From: Pogostemon cablin
Taxonomy: Eukaryota > Streptophyta > Magnoliopsida > Lamiales > Lamiaceae
Reading direction: 5' to 3'
Assembly: GCA_023678885.1 (NCBI GenBank)
Contig: CM042985.1
Location: 20,500,465 to 20,564,464, forward strand
DNA: 64,000 nt
In this document: one piece after another, positions 43,976-57,863 of the stretch
Layout: each line of letters opens with the position of its first letter
Position numbering within the stretch: the stretch's first letter is position 1
The notes under the pieces: generated by a model
What the model saw: only the letters and a program-made list of their open reading frames with translations
Databases searched by the model: none
Told to the model about the DNA's origin: nothing
Position numbers and translations under genes: made by a program

Positions 43976-46900
43976 ATGGGGAACAAGGTCACGGAAGAAC
44001 TAATCTCAACGGTGCGGGCAGTTGTCGGCGGTGAATTTCCCGAAATGGACATAATTCGAGCTCTCCACATGGCCAACAACGACCCAACTGCGGCAATAAA
44101 TATCATATTTGATACTCCCAGAGTCCTGAAGAAGCCCGATTTACCCAAGAAGGTTGAGCCCTCTAAACGGAATCTGAATGTGGAGCCTCCTAGAATTGAT
44201 TCTGGTGTAAATAGTCAGGTAGAGAATTCTAATATAAGGGTTAGTCAGGTAGAGAATTCTAATGGAAGGGTTAGTCAGGTAGAGAATTCTAATAGTTGCT
44301 TGAGATCAAACGGGTATTTAAACGGTAGGACTCAAAACAACCAGGGTGTGGGAAGTGCTAATGCTTATAGTGAAGCGGCGGAAGAATTGGGGAATGAGTG
44401 GTGGTTTGTAAAGAGTGCTGAGGTTGCAGGGATTTCCACTTGCAAAGGAAGGTTTTTGAAGCCGGGGGATGAAGTGGATTTCACTTTTCCGGTGGAGAAA
44501 AAATTGACAACACCACCTGGGAAGGTAGCTGGAGGAAGAGGCCGGCAGGTGGCTGGATGCTCTGAGATTGTAAGGTTTTCTACCAATTCTTGTGGAGAGG
44601 TACTTGATTCTTCTTATCCGAAAATGGAATTACTTTTGTATCATGTCAATACTTCCATGATACTATATCAGCTTTATGTGTTTATATGCTTCAATTCTTT
44701 ACATTTGGTGTTATTTAATCAGGGGATGTATGCTTCTCTTTTGTTGGTTAGTAAGTATAGGTGATATTAGGAGGATAGGTTGGAGATACATATGAATTAT
44801 GGGCTGGAGTTCAGTTTCTTTGCTGCAATCGGTCACACTTGCCTCTTTTTTTAGTGCTTTGCAATATTGAACTAGATGAAAAGAATCTCTACCGCTAGAA
44901 AGTATTGACATGATATGGATATGTATCCAAATATTAGAATCTGATTTGCTACTTCAGTGAATACATCTTGTTTATCTAAACTAAATAAATGTCGCTATAC
45001 ATAGTTTCAATGATTGACATATCTATTTTGCTGGTTGCCTGATACAACCAACATTTATATGGATTGGTGCAGATTGGTCGTATTCCAAATGAATGGGCCC
45101 GGTGTCTTTTACCACTTGTGAGGGATAAGAAAGTCTGTGTTAAAGGGTGTTGCAAATCTACTCCTCCTGTGTTGGGTATTATGGATTCTGTTATTTTAGA
45201 CATCAGGTATTTTGATTAACTGGGTTTATTCCTGTTCACATTTTTGTGTGTAATTTATTGTGAAAATTTGAAATTATCAACAATTTAGTACTGAACAAAT
45301 GCTAAGAAGTAATGAATTTGTTTTAATCTCTTGTCGTGGCATAGCATTTACATAAACAGCTCTATGTTCCAAAAAAGTCAACAAACTTCACTCAAGGCTT
45401 CTAGTAATTCAGCTGAGGAGTCAATTGTTCACCCCCTCCCAACATTGTTCAGATTGCTGGAACTTGTTCCTTTTAAGAAGGTATTTTTTAAACATGTTTC
45501 AGTTTAAATTATGGATAATCTTTGAATAAAATTTTCATACTGAATTTTTTTTTTGATTCGCCTATATAGTAATAATGCTGGCTTCACCTGTATTCTAATA
45601 TTTGTTCTTAATTGTAGGCAGAATTTACTCCTGGGGATCTGTACACAAGGAAGAGGCCTCTAAATACTGAGGTACAATATGGAAATCTACTGGATACTTT
45701 ATTGTAATGAGCATGACTTTTAGCAATTAATTTTACATGAACAGGACAGCCCTTCTTTACTTCCATCATTTCAACATTCAATTAAGTCCTACAGTACATC
45801 TTCTGGGGATGTAAATAATGGTGAAAATGAGGAGATGATTTCTGATAACGACCTTGACAATATTGTTGGTGTTACTGACAGCTCAGACTTAGAGGTAAAG
45901 AAAACTAAAATGTCTCTACTTTTGTAATGTGTTGTTTTTTCTATTTGTTACATGATTTAATTTGTACTCTCTTAGGAGATGGAGCCTCCTAGTACCCTGC
46001 TGTGTGATCTTCACCCGTACCAGAAGCAGGCTCTTAATTGGATGATTCAGCTGGAGAGGGGACACAGTTCTGATGAGGCTGCAGCTACTCTGCATCCATG
46101 TTGGAATGCTTACTGCCTTGCAGACAAGTGTGTGAAGTTTCAATGCCTTATAAGTATTCTGTTGTTTAATTGTTAAATTTTAACTGATGATTGGTTTTAT
46201 TTATTTGCAGGAGGAATTTGGTTTTATACCTAAATGCCTTTTCAGGTGATGCAACGATAGAATTCCCAAGCATGCTTCAGATGGCTAGAGGAGGGGTATG
46301 TTGTGTTTTACTAAATCATCTTTTGTCTGTGCTTGTGTTCCTTTAGTACAGTGTTCATGTATGTATAGAACATGTGAATGCAGATTTTGGCAGATTCTAT
46401 GGGACTTGGGAAGACTATCATGACTATATCTCTCCTTCTTAGTAATTCTGAAAGAGGCAGATCAAGCAGTGCATCTACAACAAACCAGTCATCCAGTGAT
46501 AACTGTGAAGCAAGTTTTAGTTCTGATAAATCTCCAATACCTCCAAAGGAAAATAAATTTAATGGTTTCGAGAAGTCTAGGAAGCAAAAAACTGCACTTT
46601 TTATTGGTGGCAATCTCATCATATGCCCAATGACTCTCATAGGCCAGTGGAAGGTAGAAAATTTCTTTCTTTTTTTGAGCATTGTAGGATTGAATGTTGA
46701 ACAAGCATTTTCCATATGATTTTATAGACACGAGTGCTTGCATTTTATTCTTTTCAGACAGAGATAGAAACTCATTCCCAACCAGGGGCTTTGTCTCTTC
46801 ATGTACATTATGGACAAAGTAGATCAAAAGATGCGAAAGTTCTAGCACAGAGTAATGTTGTGCTGACTACATATGGAGTTCTAGCTTCAGAATTTTCAGC

Positions 46901-49900
46901 TGAGGTACTTGATGATATACTTATAACCCCTTTCTAGTAGTGTGATTGCAGATACTTTTCTGGAAATTACGTTCTTAGTTGCTGTTACATATATATATTG
47001 CTTCTCTATACCTGTGGAGTATGCTGATATATATCTGTTTATTCTTCATTCTAATAGAATTCAGAAGACAGTGGGGGATTATTTTCAGTTAGATGGTTTA
47101 GAGTGGTTCTCGATGAGGCGCATACCATAAAATCATCCAAAAGCCAAATTTCTATGGCTGCTAATGCTCTTGCTGCTGATTGTCGATGGTGCCTTACTGG
47201 TACACCCATCCAGGTAACTGTTTATTTCTCACCAGTTTTGCTACATGTTCTGTGAATGATTTAAATGAAATACTAGTTTATGCTTTGTTCCATATAATAT
47301 CTTCTTGAAATATTAATATCATACCAGGTTTTTTGCTTTCCATGTTAGTTTTCAGATTTGAAGCTTCAACATATCTTTTTGTGACTTCATTTGTCACTGG
47401 TTGAACATTTTGCTCTGCTATTACAAAACTGTTAGCTTCATTGTTATTATTATTATTTTTAAATTTGGTGAGTAAAACTTACCACTAAATGTTAACAAGC
47501 ATGGTAGTTTTTTCCCTTAGCTGCCACATAGTTTTCTGCTAATGAAATTTATGTGCAACCAATGTAAAAAATAATGAAAATCTAGTTTGATCTATTAAAC
47601 CCACACCATCTGATGTACAAAGTATATTTGTGATGCTCATTTGTGTTGCTTTTATGTCAAGCATGAAGTAATTATCATGGTAGTTGCTTAATTATGTTCT
47701 TTTTAGTAGTGTATATGGTAGTATATATACCTAGTGAAAATTTTATTTTCAAGTGAACTAACTGTGAAGGGATTACAGAAACTGTAGCAGTTTTAAGGAA
47801 CTTAGCATATTAACTATGTGAGCTTAAATACTACTAAATCCTATCTTAGTTCTTTTTGGATTTAATGTAGTTATGCCTGTGTTTGCAACTTTTTGTTACA
47901 GAACAAACTGGAGGATGTTTATAGTCTTCTTCGATTTTTGAAGATAGAGCCATGGGGAAGCTGGGCTTGGTAAGATGTTATTCCCTTTTGTTTTTTGTTT
48001 TGTTTTTTGTTTAGTGTTTCTTTGGATAATGTAGCATAGACTCTTTTATTTATCTCCTTTGGTTTCTTTTGTAACCATTCGTTGTTCATTCTTATGTAAT
48101 TTGGACAGGCAGCCAATACAGCTTTATCTCTTTCCTACCAATGATATATCCTTAAAATCTAAGAATAAAATAAAATACCTCCGATAAACCACAACATAAT
48201 ACATTAACCCGCTCGTCCATTTGTTCCTGTTATGCTTATTCAGTGCCTGGATCATTTGCAGATTCTTAACTCATATTTTTACTGTACATAGTATTGTCCT
48301 TAAATTAGACTCTTTTGCTTGTGCTACTGATGAGATCTTGATAAATTTATTCAGGTGGAATAAGTTAGTTCAGAGACCCTATGAGGAGGGTGATGAGAGG
48401 GGATTAAAGTTGGTCCAATCTATCTTAAAGTCAATCATGCTAAGAAGAACTAAGACTAGCACAGGCCGAGAAGGAAGGTGTTCATTTATAAGCAACCATT
48501 TTTTTTTTTTAATTTTTGTCTGTCTGTTACTTCAGTTGTATTTATGGGCTATTCTTATTATTTTTCCTGCAGGCCAATTTTAGTCCTGCCACCTGCAGAT
48601 ATTCAAGTGGTATATTGTGATCTTACTGAAGCAGAGAAAGACTTTTATGAAGCATTATTTAAAAAATCAAAGGTACCAATTTGTATGGTGTCTGCATGTG
48701 GAAGTTACATTTTTTATATTTGTACTTCGCTAAAATATCATTATGCATCTGTAGGTGAAGTTCAATCAATTTGTGGAGCAAGGGCGGGTTCTGCATAACT
48801 ATGCTTCAATTTTGGAACTGCTTTTACGTCTTCGCCAATGTTGTGATCACCCCTTTCTTGTCATGAGGTGAATATATTTATGTGCCCTACTTGAAAATTT
48901 TCGTAATCTGTATTTAACTGTCATCTTTGATGTTGCTGAGAATTACAAATTCATATTGTGAAAGGAAATTTCATATACTCCCTTCGCCGTACTATTTACT
49001 TCACACTTTCTTTTCTTGTCCGTCCCAAAACTTATGCACACTTTTATTAACACCTTCATAATATTATAATACTACAGAATTGCCACATTTTACACTTGAC
49101 CAAGTAACTTTATATACTTTTTCATTAAATTACCCAAAATGCCCGTTCTTCATTGTACTTTATACACCTAAAAAAAAATTTCCTTAATCTCTACGTGCAA
49201 AATTGCGTGTGCAATTACCTTGACATAGAGAGTACTTGCTTAAATTCGTTATTACTAGTAAAGATGAAAGCTATTAAAAGCATGCTTAGTTTTCAGTTCA
49301 AATCTTATATCTCATGGTTTTTAGTTCTCCTAATGCCTTCATAAAAAAAAGCATTTCATATTTTAGGGAAAGAAATAATGGTGCAACCATAGGGTTTGTT
49401 GTATTTTATGTTGATATAAAAATCATACCCCCTTCTTCCCAAAATTATAGGCTTGCATTCCCTTTTCATCTTTCCAACAATATATACTCGTTCCATCTTT
49501 CAATACACTAATTAATTGTAGTTTGTCTATGATGAGCCTATTCAATATTTCTAGTTTATAACACATTCATTTAATTATTAGCATAAAAGGTAAAATAGGA
49601 AAATATCAAGTAAATTTAAAATACCAATAACAGTAAATTTTGTCTATATGACCCTATTCAATATTTCTAGTTTTTTAAGGCATTCATTTAATTTTTTAGC
49701 ATAAAGGTTGAAATAGGAATATTTAAAGTAAATATACAATACCAATAACAATATATATGTATTCTTAATCCGTGTGGAAAATTTACCTGGCTTATGGGAT
49801 GGAGGTAATACTACATTTGCCAATAATCAGCCTATTTAGCCATCGGGGAAAGAAATAATGGAGCTACCAAAGTATCTGTTATATTTTATGTTGATATAAA

Positions 49901-52141
49901 AAATCATACATTCATACTACGTTTGCCAAAAATCAGCCTATTTATACATTTTGTTGTCACATTGGACACTGTTATTCCTACTACATGTGATGTAGAGATT
50001 TTGCTGTAAATTTTTTCAGTCTGGTATCTTCGAGTTTTATTTCTTGTTGATAGTTGAAATTTATAGTCTACTTATGCTGTTGTGTATGATCATCTTCTTA
50101 TATAACCTGGCACACACTTGTATTACTTTCAAATTCTTTTTAGTTTCAGCTAGTGATGTGGTTCTTTCTGTTTCCAGCCGGGGTGACACACAAGAATACT
50201 CTGATTTGAATAAACTTGCAAGACGCATCCTTGAAGGTGGTCTGGAGAATGTGGATGGCCAAACTATGGAGGCACCTTCATCTGCTTATGTTCAAGAAGT
50301 GATGGATGAGTTGCGCAAAGGGGAACAAGGAGAATGCCCTATATGCCTGGAAGCTTTTGAAGATGCAGTTTTGACACCTTGTGCTCATCGACTATGTCGA
50401 GAGTGTCTTTTAGCTAGCTGGAGAAACTCTACAAGTGGCCTATGTCCTGTTTGTAGGTAGCAAAACACTGTCATTCTTTCTCACACAAATATACCAATTT
50501 TCATCTCTAGATCCCAGCCACAGAGAAAAATAATATGAACAAAGAATGTCTATTTATTTAGAAGATTTATCTGAGGATGGAAATCACTTGCAAGGAAACT
50601 TTATCTGATTTATTGACATCTACCATTGACTGTTCCACAGAAAAACAATTAGCAAGCAGGAGCTTATCACTGCCCCAACTGATAGTCGCTTTCGTGTTGA
50701 CGTTGAAAACAACTGGGTTGAATCTTCAAAGATTTCTGCTCTTATGCATGAACTAAAACATCTGCAGTCAGCGGGCTCAAAAAGCATCATCTTCAGTCAG
50801 TGGACTGCTTTTTTGGATCTGTTGCAGATTCCTCTTTCTCGGTATCTTATTTCTTATTCGGTGTTCTAATTTTTCTGTCTTCTAAACCGTGTATTCTTTC
50901 TGGGTCTACCTTTATGCAATTGACAATACGAATGATAGCGATGTTGCTTCTGCAGATTACACAACTATCTACACCAATTGACATTATGATTTGAATATAA
51001 ATAGTGAATGCTTTCTTTTCTTTCCTACTTCTTGGGGAGTTCCAGAATGTAGTTTTTGATATGGATATGAGTGCACTTCTTTCTCCAATATTGCATCTGC
51101 ATCTTGGGGTGCAACTTTTTTGTGTTGTTATTATTGCTTGCTCATTTTTCTTAGATTTAGTTGATTGGCTTACCCTTTTGCTTCAGTTAGCCACATCTCT
51201 GAATGTTCTTGTCCTGGTTAAATTATAATGGCAATTCGATATGGATTACTGATTGTTGATTCCCATTAACAGGAGTAGGATTCCTTTCCTTCGTATGGAT
51301 GGAACACTAAACCAGCAACAGCGTGAAAAAGTGATAAAACAATTTTCTGAAGAAGATAATATCATGGTGTTTTTTTATTTTAAAGTTCCTTTCACTTTGT
51401 GTTTTTCCTTTTCAAGTTAAATGAATTAAGAAAACCACTTCTTTATTCGTTTTTATTATAATTTTTATGTTGTTTGCAGGTGTTACTCATGTCACTGAAG
51501 GCTGGTGGAGTTGGAATAAATCTCACTGCAGCATCTTGTGCTTTTGTCATGGTTAGGTTTTAGATGCAGTAAAATATCTAGGTCTAGCTTATATAATTAT
51601 TTGAAGTGTTCCCAATGGTTTAAAAAGGCATTATATATGATGGTGTGATTGTTAGGGGGAATATACAGTGTTGAAGGAATACATGGTTTGAGCTTGATAA
51701 TAATCTCTTATCTTGCAACTACTACCAAATATGTCTAATTCTGGTGTTCTACCTTTCGATCGTGTGTAGGATCCCTGGTGGAATCCAGCGGTTGAGGAAC
51801 AAGCAGTCATGCGTATCCATCGCATTGGACAAACTAAGAAGGTGATTATAAAACGGTTTATCGTCAAGGTAATGTTCTTCAGTACCTACTACAATATTCT
51901 TCGTGTGCATATGTATTACAACTAATCATTTTTTTTAAAAGTGGTTGCGAAAATCAAACATTTATCATTCCCGACTTGGATTATGCGGCCTTATTATTCC
52001 AAGATTACCATATGGCAGGGTACAGTTGAGGAAAGAATGGAAGCAGTGCAAGCTAGAAAGCAACGAATGATATCTGGTGCTCTAACTGACCAAGAAGTTC
52101 GAACTGCACGTATAGAAGAACTTAAAATGCTCTTCACTTAG
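43976..52141 (+). CDS. RAD5A: RAD5A-type DNA repair protein (SNF2/HIRAN/RING, 20 exons, 1059 aa)
   Basis: Twenty exons with GT/AG borders join in frame: 43976-44599, 45073-45206, 45345-45480, 45618-45671, 45745-45894, 45976-46127, 46211-46295, 46384-46653, 46758-46904, 47058-47213, 47902-47969, 48355-48477, 48573-48672, 48755-48867, 50178-50456, 50641-50841, 51273-51366, 51480-51551, 51770-51868, 52019-52141. Domains: N-terminal UBA-like segment (about 6-48), HIRAN (about 141-250), SNF2 ATPase with DSMGLGKT (449-456) and DEAH (603-606), C3HC4 RING (824-864, CPICLEAF...CPVCR), helicase C with HRIGQTKK (about 1003-1010), end ARIEELKMLFT. Family members are nuclear helicase/E3 ligases for error-free damage tolerance and PCNA polyubiquitination. 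Arabidopsis RAD5A is 1029 aa; part of the excess is a 30-bp repeat in exon 1. The ATG chosen starts the conserved MGNKV. No lesions seen. Confidence 0.96.
44213..44302 (+). repeat. 30-bp in-frame tandem repeat in RAD5A exon 1
   Basis: Three consecutive units beginning agtcaggtagagaattctaa at 44213, 44243 and 44273 encode SQVENSN-type decapeptides (residues about 80-109); the third unit diverges after 22 bases. It lies in the linker between the UBA-like segment and the HIRAN domain. Confidence 0.9.
48977..49235. mobile_element. Stowaway-type MITE in RAD5A intron 14
   Basis: The left end tactcccttcgccgtactat and the degenerate right end 'accttgacatagagagtact' are inverted relative to each other, about 255 bp apart. 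It lies inside the 1.3-kb intron between exons 14 and 15. Confidence 0.55.
49427..49812. mobile_element. MITE in RAD5A intron 14 with internal duplication
   Basis: Starts ccccttcttcccaaaattat and ends, reversed, tacctccatcccataagcca. Inside, a segment of about 124 bp ('tattcaatatttctagttt...ataccaataaca') is tandemly duplicated at about 49510-49632 and 49633-49756. The surrounding 'gaaagaaataatgg...gttgatataaaaa' block occurs on both sides (49369 and 49849), perhaps an older duplication. Confidence 0.55.
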
Positions 52142-52878
52142 ACTGAGTTGGTGAAAGTTATTCCTCACAGTATGAAACCTGGAACAGCAAGGCTCATTTT
52201 TCTTCTCAAGGATCAGCATACATCAGAGACTTGGCTCGCCTGTCACTGGATTCCTGGTAATACTGGTTGACTTGCTCCTGGTTCATATATGTTTAGAGAT
52301 AACGCTAAAGGAGTTATATCTATGGTAGCCATGGAAATCGCAAACAGCCATATTTTTCGAGGAGATGGATGATTATAAAATGGTTGAGGATTCTATTTAG
52401 TTAGATTACATGTAACATTCTTTTGTAATAATTATATGGTCCTAGGTAAGGTAATTTCCCAGGCACTCTATTAGTTTTAAATGTAGTGTGGATTGTAGAG
52501 AACAGTTCTGTAAAGTGTAAGCCAAAAATAGTGTGCAGGTTTAGCAATAACTTGGGCAGCTTTTTATACTTTTGTATGAACTCCTAATTTGGAGCTATGA
52601 TTTCTGATTTTATTGTTATAAATTCATCAAGTCTTATTTGGATAATTCCATAATACAATGATGTTGAAATTCTTGATATTTTATTTGAAATTATTTTGGA
52701 TTGTTTCGAATATGAAAGTTTCTCAACTCTTGGATAAGGAGTTGAAAAAGATGGAATGTGGTGTTGTAAGTTTGTAACTATGAACTTGTTAGGGAAATAA
52801 GTATGCTCGGCTCGATAAAAACTTGTTTATGCTATTGTCAGTGAACTTAGTGATTCTACATCACTAGAAAGTAAATAG
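52142..52878. other. RAD5A 3' region and convergent intergenic spacer
   Basis: About 740 bp between the RAD5A stop and the natural stop of the minus-strand transporter pseudogene. It is AT-rich with no coding frame and probably holds the RAD5A 3' untranslated region; no clear polyadenylation site could be fixed by eye. Confidence 0.5.
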
Positions 52879-55800
52879 TCAAACATTGGCAAATACTCTG
52901 TAAGTTTTGGCATCAAGACTAATCTGTCTCACTGCTGCAACTGCTGCTATAACCCCTAACACTCAGAAAAAAACAGCTATGGCGGTGTTAAGCCAAAAAA
53001 TGAAACTCCTTTTTGAAGGTTTGAATGTCAAGTTGTAGAACACAAAAGGGAGTACGAAGTCGAGTGGCATGAACCCAAACACTCCAATCAACGCGTTAAT
53101 GTCCCAGAAGAATGGAAGCATTGCTGCGACGGTGGTGGCTGCAATGACAGAGAGTGATCGCGATATCACTCTAGGGACAAGGTTTCGTGCAGAGAACTCC
53201 CCTCTCTTGGGATCTGCAAACAGGGTCCTATATGAAACAACTCCATGTATATATCTATGATAAGTTAAGTATTGACCACAGATACAGCAGACAACTGGAG
53301 GATGGCGAAAACATTGGTGATCAAAATGAATGATTTAGGGACTAATGGCGTTCCATCACCCAAGAAGTTAGTGAGAATAAGGCCGTCGACATGGTTACCG
53401 AAGGCCCAATAACCCGACGTGGCAACACTGAAGAAAGTAGCCGTCACCACAGCGTAACAAAGGCACAACCCCTTGAACATCTTACTTTCACTGGTGCTGC
53501 CACTGTTGCCTGCAAAACGAACGTCGTGTTAGTTTCATCTCGTATTTTATTGCATCAACAGATGAATGACATGAAACCTGGATCTCTGGGATAATCCCAT
53601 TGCCATAGGTGGTGGAAATGATGGCCAATGCATTAAAGATGCCAAAGATTTTAGTTTCATTGTTGCTGCTCAGCGAGTAATCTTTTGGTGGCCCCTTAGA
53701 TGAATCTCCTGTAAACATTAATTATTATTATTATTTCATAAAAAGAATTGTAATAATTATGTTAATGTAAAAATTATGATTACCAATATGAATGGAAGCA
53801 GCAGTGGTACATGCACTGTATGTGAGGCAGAGTTGCAAGGAAACCAAGTTGATATGTCTTAAGGAGTGGAAAGATGGTATTTGAGCTAAAATTAGCATTA
53901 GCCCTCCACATATTATAACAAATTGGTATAGCTTCATGCTTCCATCTGGCTTTGATAATAAGTATATTGCCTGCATAGTATAAATCTCAAGACTCTGAAC
54001 ATCAATGATCTTTTAACTTTAAAATTTGAAACACTTGTACAAAAAATTTTAAAGGGTTAATTGTGTGTATTAAAATAATTCACAATCTTTAGGTTCAATC
54101 TCAATTAATTAACCAAAACTTTCAACATTATTATTTTTGATGCAATAATATCCTATCAATATACCGACTAATTTGCGGTAAATTAGAATATTATAATATA
54201 AAGGCATTAGCTTTTGAGTTGTTGCTAATTGCTACATACTTTTAATTTTCAGTGAGGTATTGCTGCATGCTTTAATTTAGAACTTGAAAAAGTAAAGTAT
54301 GAAAAATGAGAAAATTGAAGAAGCAAAAAATGAGTAACATCAAATTGAAATGGAGAATTCATTAGTGAAGATAAGTGAGCAAATTAATATGAAACTAAAG
54401 AAATTCTAATGAAGAAATTAAGAAAAGACCCATTAAATTCAAATATTCATATAAAAAAGTGGAAAATTCATTGTCATAACCTCTTCTTCTTTTTTTTCTT
54501 TACGAAAAATTGCTATGTTACATATAAATTTGCTAATTTATGTCCACCAATCATTTCTCACTTTTCAATCTTATTTCTATTTCTTATTTGATTGCTTACA
54601 ATTTCCCTATCTTTCATAATATAATAATTCAACGTAGATAAAAAAATGCTCACTTTTATTAGTTTTCCTATAATACTCTCGCATTAGACCACGTTTTTAA
54701 ATAAGTAAATGGATTTTAATATAATTTTAAACAATTAATTAATTCATGTAAGCAGAAAGAAATAAGATTTTAATGTACATTTGTTAGTTAAATTTCAAGC
54801 AAAGACAAATTTAAGTTGAATAGATTATTTTAGGCTAAGTAGACAAATTTAGGTTGAATATAACTACATAGACTGAATAGAACAATTTAATTTGTTTTAC
54901 TTTTGTCTTTTCATCCCAAATTTACCTATTCGTCCAAAATTAATCTATTCGTTCTAACAACCAACGTTACAGTAAATTAAAGAAGTTTGCGAATCTGTCT
55001 CAGGAGGGTATTCTAGAAATTTTGGTATAAATGCGGGCTTTTTTCATGTTTTTTTAAAAAAGTGGGCAAAATAGATTTCACACTTTTTTATTCGGGCATT
55101 TTTTATTTTTGCCCTTTTCTAAACAACGTCTAAGGAAGAGATTAATTGTTTTGACTTTTTATCATTTTAGAATGAAAAACTTTTATAGGATCGAAGAAAA
55201 TAAATAAATGTGAAATTTTTTATAGTATGGAGTATGTACTAATTCCATGGTTATAAAGGCTGTGTATAAAGGATTGTACATACAATATTGTGGTTCAAGT
55301 CTTATTTGAAGGGTATAATTTTATGGGTTATGATTTATTCTTGAGTTATATTATTATAATTGACTTTTCATTTGATAATTCAAAATATTGTCATGCCTTT
55401 TTGAAGATATAAATTGAACAAGGAAAATAGCAGAATAAAGTGTACGATATGTTAGACCTTCATGCACTGTCCTCCTAAGAGTACAAGACCAATGACACTA
55501 CCATAGCACACCGTCAATTGAATTGCTCCTACCAAATACTTGCCCCATTTTGCCCCTGCCACCGTTAATTTATCAGTGTTAATTGTTTTTCCTCAAACGT
55601 AGGTATAATTCTTATAAATTATCTGAGTGTTATTCTTTAAGATGTAGTGTACGTTGTTCTTTTTAAATAATAATTTTTTTTAAAGAAATAAACAATATCA
55701 CTAATGAAGTTAGAAACAATCGGCACTAATTCAAAGATCAATCTTGATAGTCCCATGAGCCTTTACAATCGATATTATTCCTAACAAAGAAAGCAAGTTC

Positions 55801-55993
55801 ACGAGCTATCACATTAAAAACATGATCCACCCAACACAATTTAACCTCATATAAAGAAAAAAGTACATCATTTATATCACATAGGATAGAAAGAATTGCC
55901 GACGAGCATTCCGATTCATCAAGAGCACATAGAATGATATTGCAAGCATCACCTATTATGGAGAAAGATGAGAGATGGTGGAAGGTTGCTACT

Positions 55994-56486
55994 TAGGGGT
56001 GTCAATTTGGCCCGGCCTGCACAATTTGGGCCGGTCCAGACCCGTCCCGAATTGAAAACGGGGCGGACCAGCCCCGAACTTATTTGAAATGGGCCGAGTC
56101 CGGGTATTACTCCAGGCCCGTGGGTACCTGGCCCGTACAAAATATATTTTTTATTTTAATAATCACTTAAAATTCTATTAATTTACTACTAATTTTATGA
56201 TTATTTTTATTATTTATATTTTATTTTTATTTTTTAACATAATTATTATTTGAAGTTATGAAGAATGATGAAGTGAGAGAGGTAGTGATTTAAGAGTGCA
56301 CATAAAATTATAAAAAAAATAAAAAAAAATTAAAAAAGAAGAACGAGGCGGGGCGGACCCGCCCCGTTCGAATATGGGTCTGGATCTAAAAAATAAGATC
56401 CGTGCGAATCCAGGATGGGCACCTTTAAAACGGGTCGGGTCCGGGTAATTGGATATCCGCCCCATACCCGCCCGTTGACATCCCTA
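55994..56486. mobile_element. Non-autonomous hAT element, 493 bp, in transporter intron 2
   Basis: Termini TAGGGGTGTCAATTTGG and, reversed, TAGGGATGTCAACGGGCGG, flanked by TTGCTACT on both sides (55986-55993, 56487-56494), an 8-bp hAT duplication. The interior is rich in GGCCCG/CGGGTC words near both ends with an AT-rich centre. Confidence 0.85.
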
Positions 56487-57863
56487 TTGCTACTTGCTAG
56501 AATCAAAGCTTAGGTTAATTATGAAAGCATTTGTCGGATTGACGAATTATAAAAGCTTGGTTTAATTCTAAAAAAGCTGATAAGGAAATATTTGCCACGT
56601 CAGCAAACGAAGGTAGCATATGGTAATTATTGGATTAGTGTGATTTGCCAAAATCCATTATTTGAGTAATTTTTTTATGGTAAAAAATGTTAGGACTAAA
56701 TCGTAATTTTAAAAAATATGGTGATGTTTCGTGCAAATAAGAAAAAGTTATGGCGGTGACTTGATATAGATTAACCACGTCGATGATCGAGTAGCATCTA
56801 ACTGCCGGATGAATGTGAATTGCAAAATGTAAGGTATAGTTCATTTTGCTAAATTCCAAATATTAAGATTAAATTGCAATTGAAACTATAAAGATGGTGA
56901 TTTTTTCTGCATTAGATACTCTTATTATTTTGGGTAAATTACCAAAATCTTTTCTCGAAATTTGTTTAAACTACCAAATAAACCTCGTGATTTGAAAAAT
57001 TACCAATTACCCCCTTTAACTTGTTTTTTATTTGAACATTAATAAAATACACTTTTCTTAAAATAAAGAATGATGTAAATGACATCAAGACCCATATATT
57101 TAACATTGTATTTTTAAATTTCACTATTTTTTTGATAATTTTTCAAACCACGAGATTTATCTGATAATTTGGACAAACCTGGAGGGGAACCTATTATTTT
57201 TTTCATTTTGAGATGATATAAATACCTAAAATGTGATTGGTCATGTCACGAAATCGGAGATGGCGATGGCCGAGGGCGGCCTGGTGTTCGAGAACGAGAG
57301 AGAGAAGATTGTAGGAGTAGAAGGTGACGAATGCTCCGATGAATAGGCTGGCAACTCCGATGGGCCACCCCAACGACGCTAATGCAAATGGAAGGCTGAG
57401 CAACGATGGAGCTACGATCGACGTCGTCAAGTGGTATCCCGTCCCTACATTCACCCTTTTATTATTTTATTTTATTTAATATTCCATCCTTTGACTTTAA
57501 AAATACTCCCACTTCCTAGGTTTAACATTTTTTCTTTTCATTACACTTTTACGTACTTAGAAAACAATAAATTCTAAATACATTTTATATATACAAATAA
57601 AAAATATCACCTTGGCGCTTAGAATGCACTGTCCAATGATTATGTTTTCTTTTCTTATAGCCTGAAAACTAAGAAATATATATATTAATATTTTAGTGTA
57701 TAGTGGGTAATTATATTAATATTGTTTATAAAATGAGATATTTAATTATTTTGTATAAGTCTCATATATAAAAAAGAAATGTAACTATTATTCAAATTGT
57801 AAATATATAACCTTTATTGTGGGACGGAGTAATTTATATATTCCATTTAATATTACATACAAA

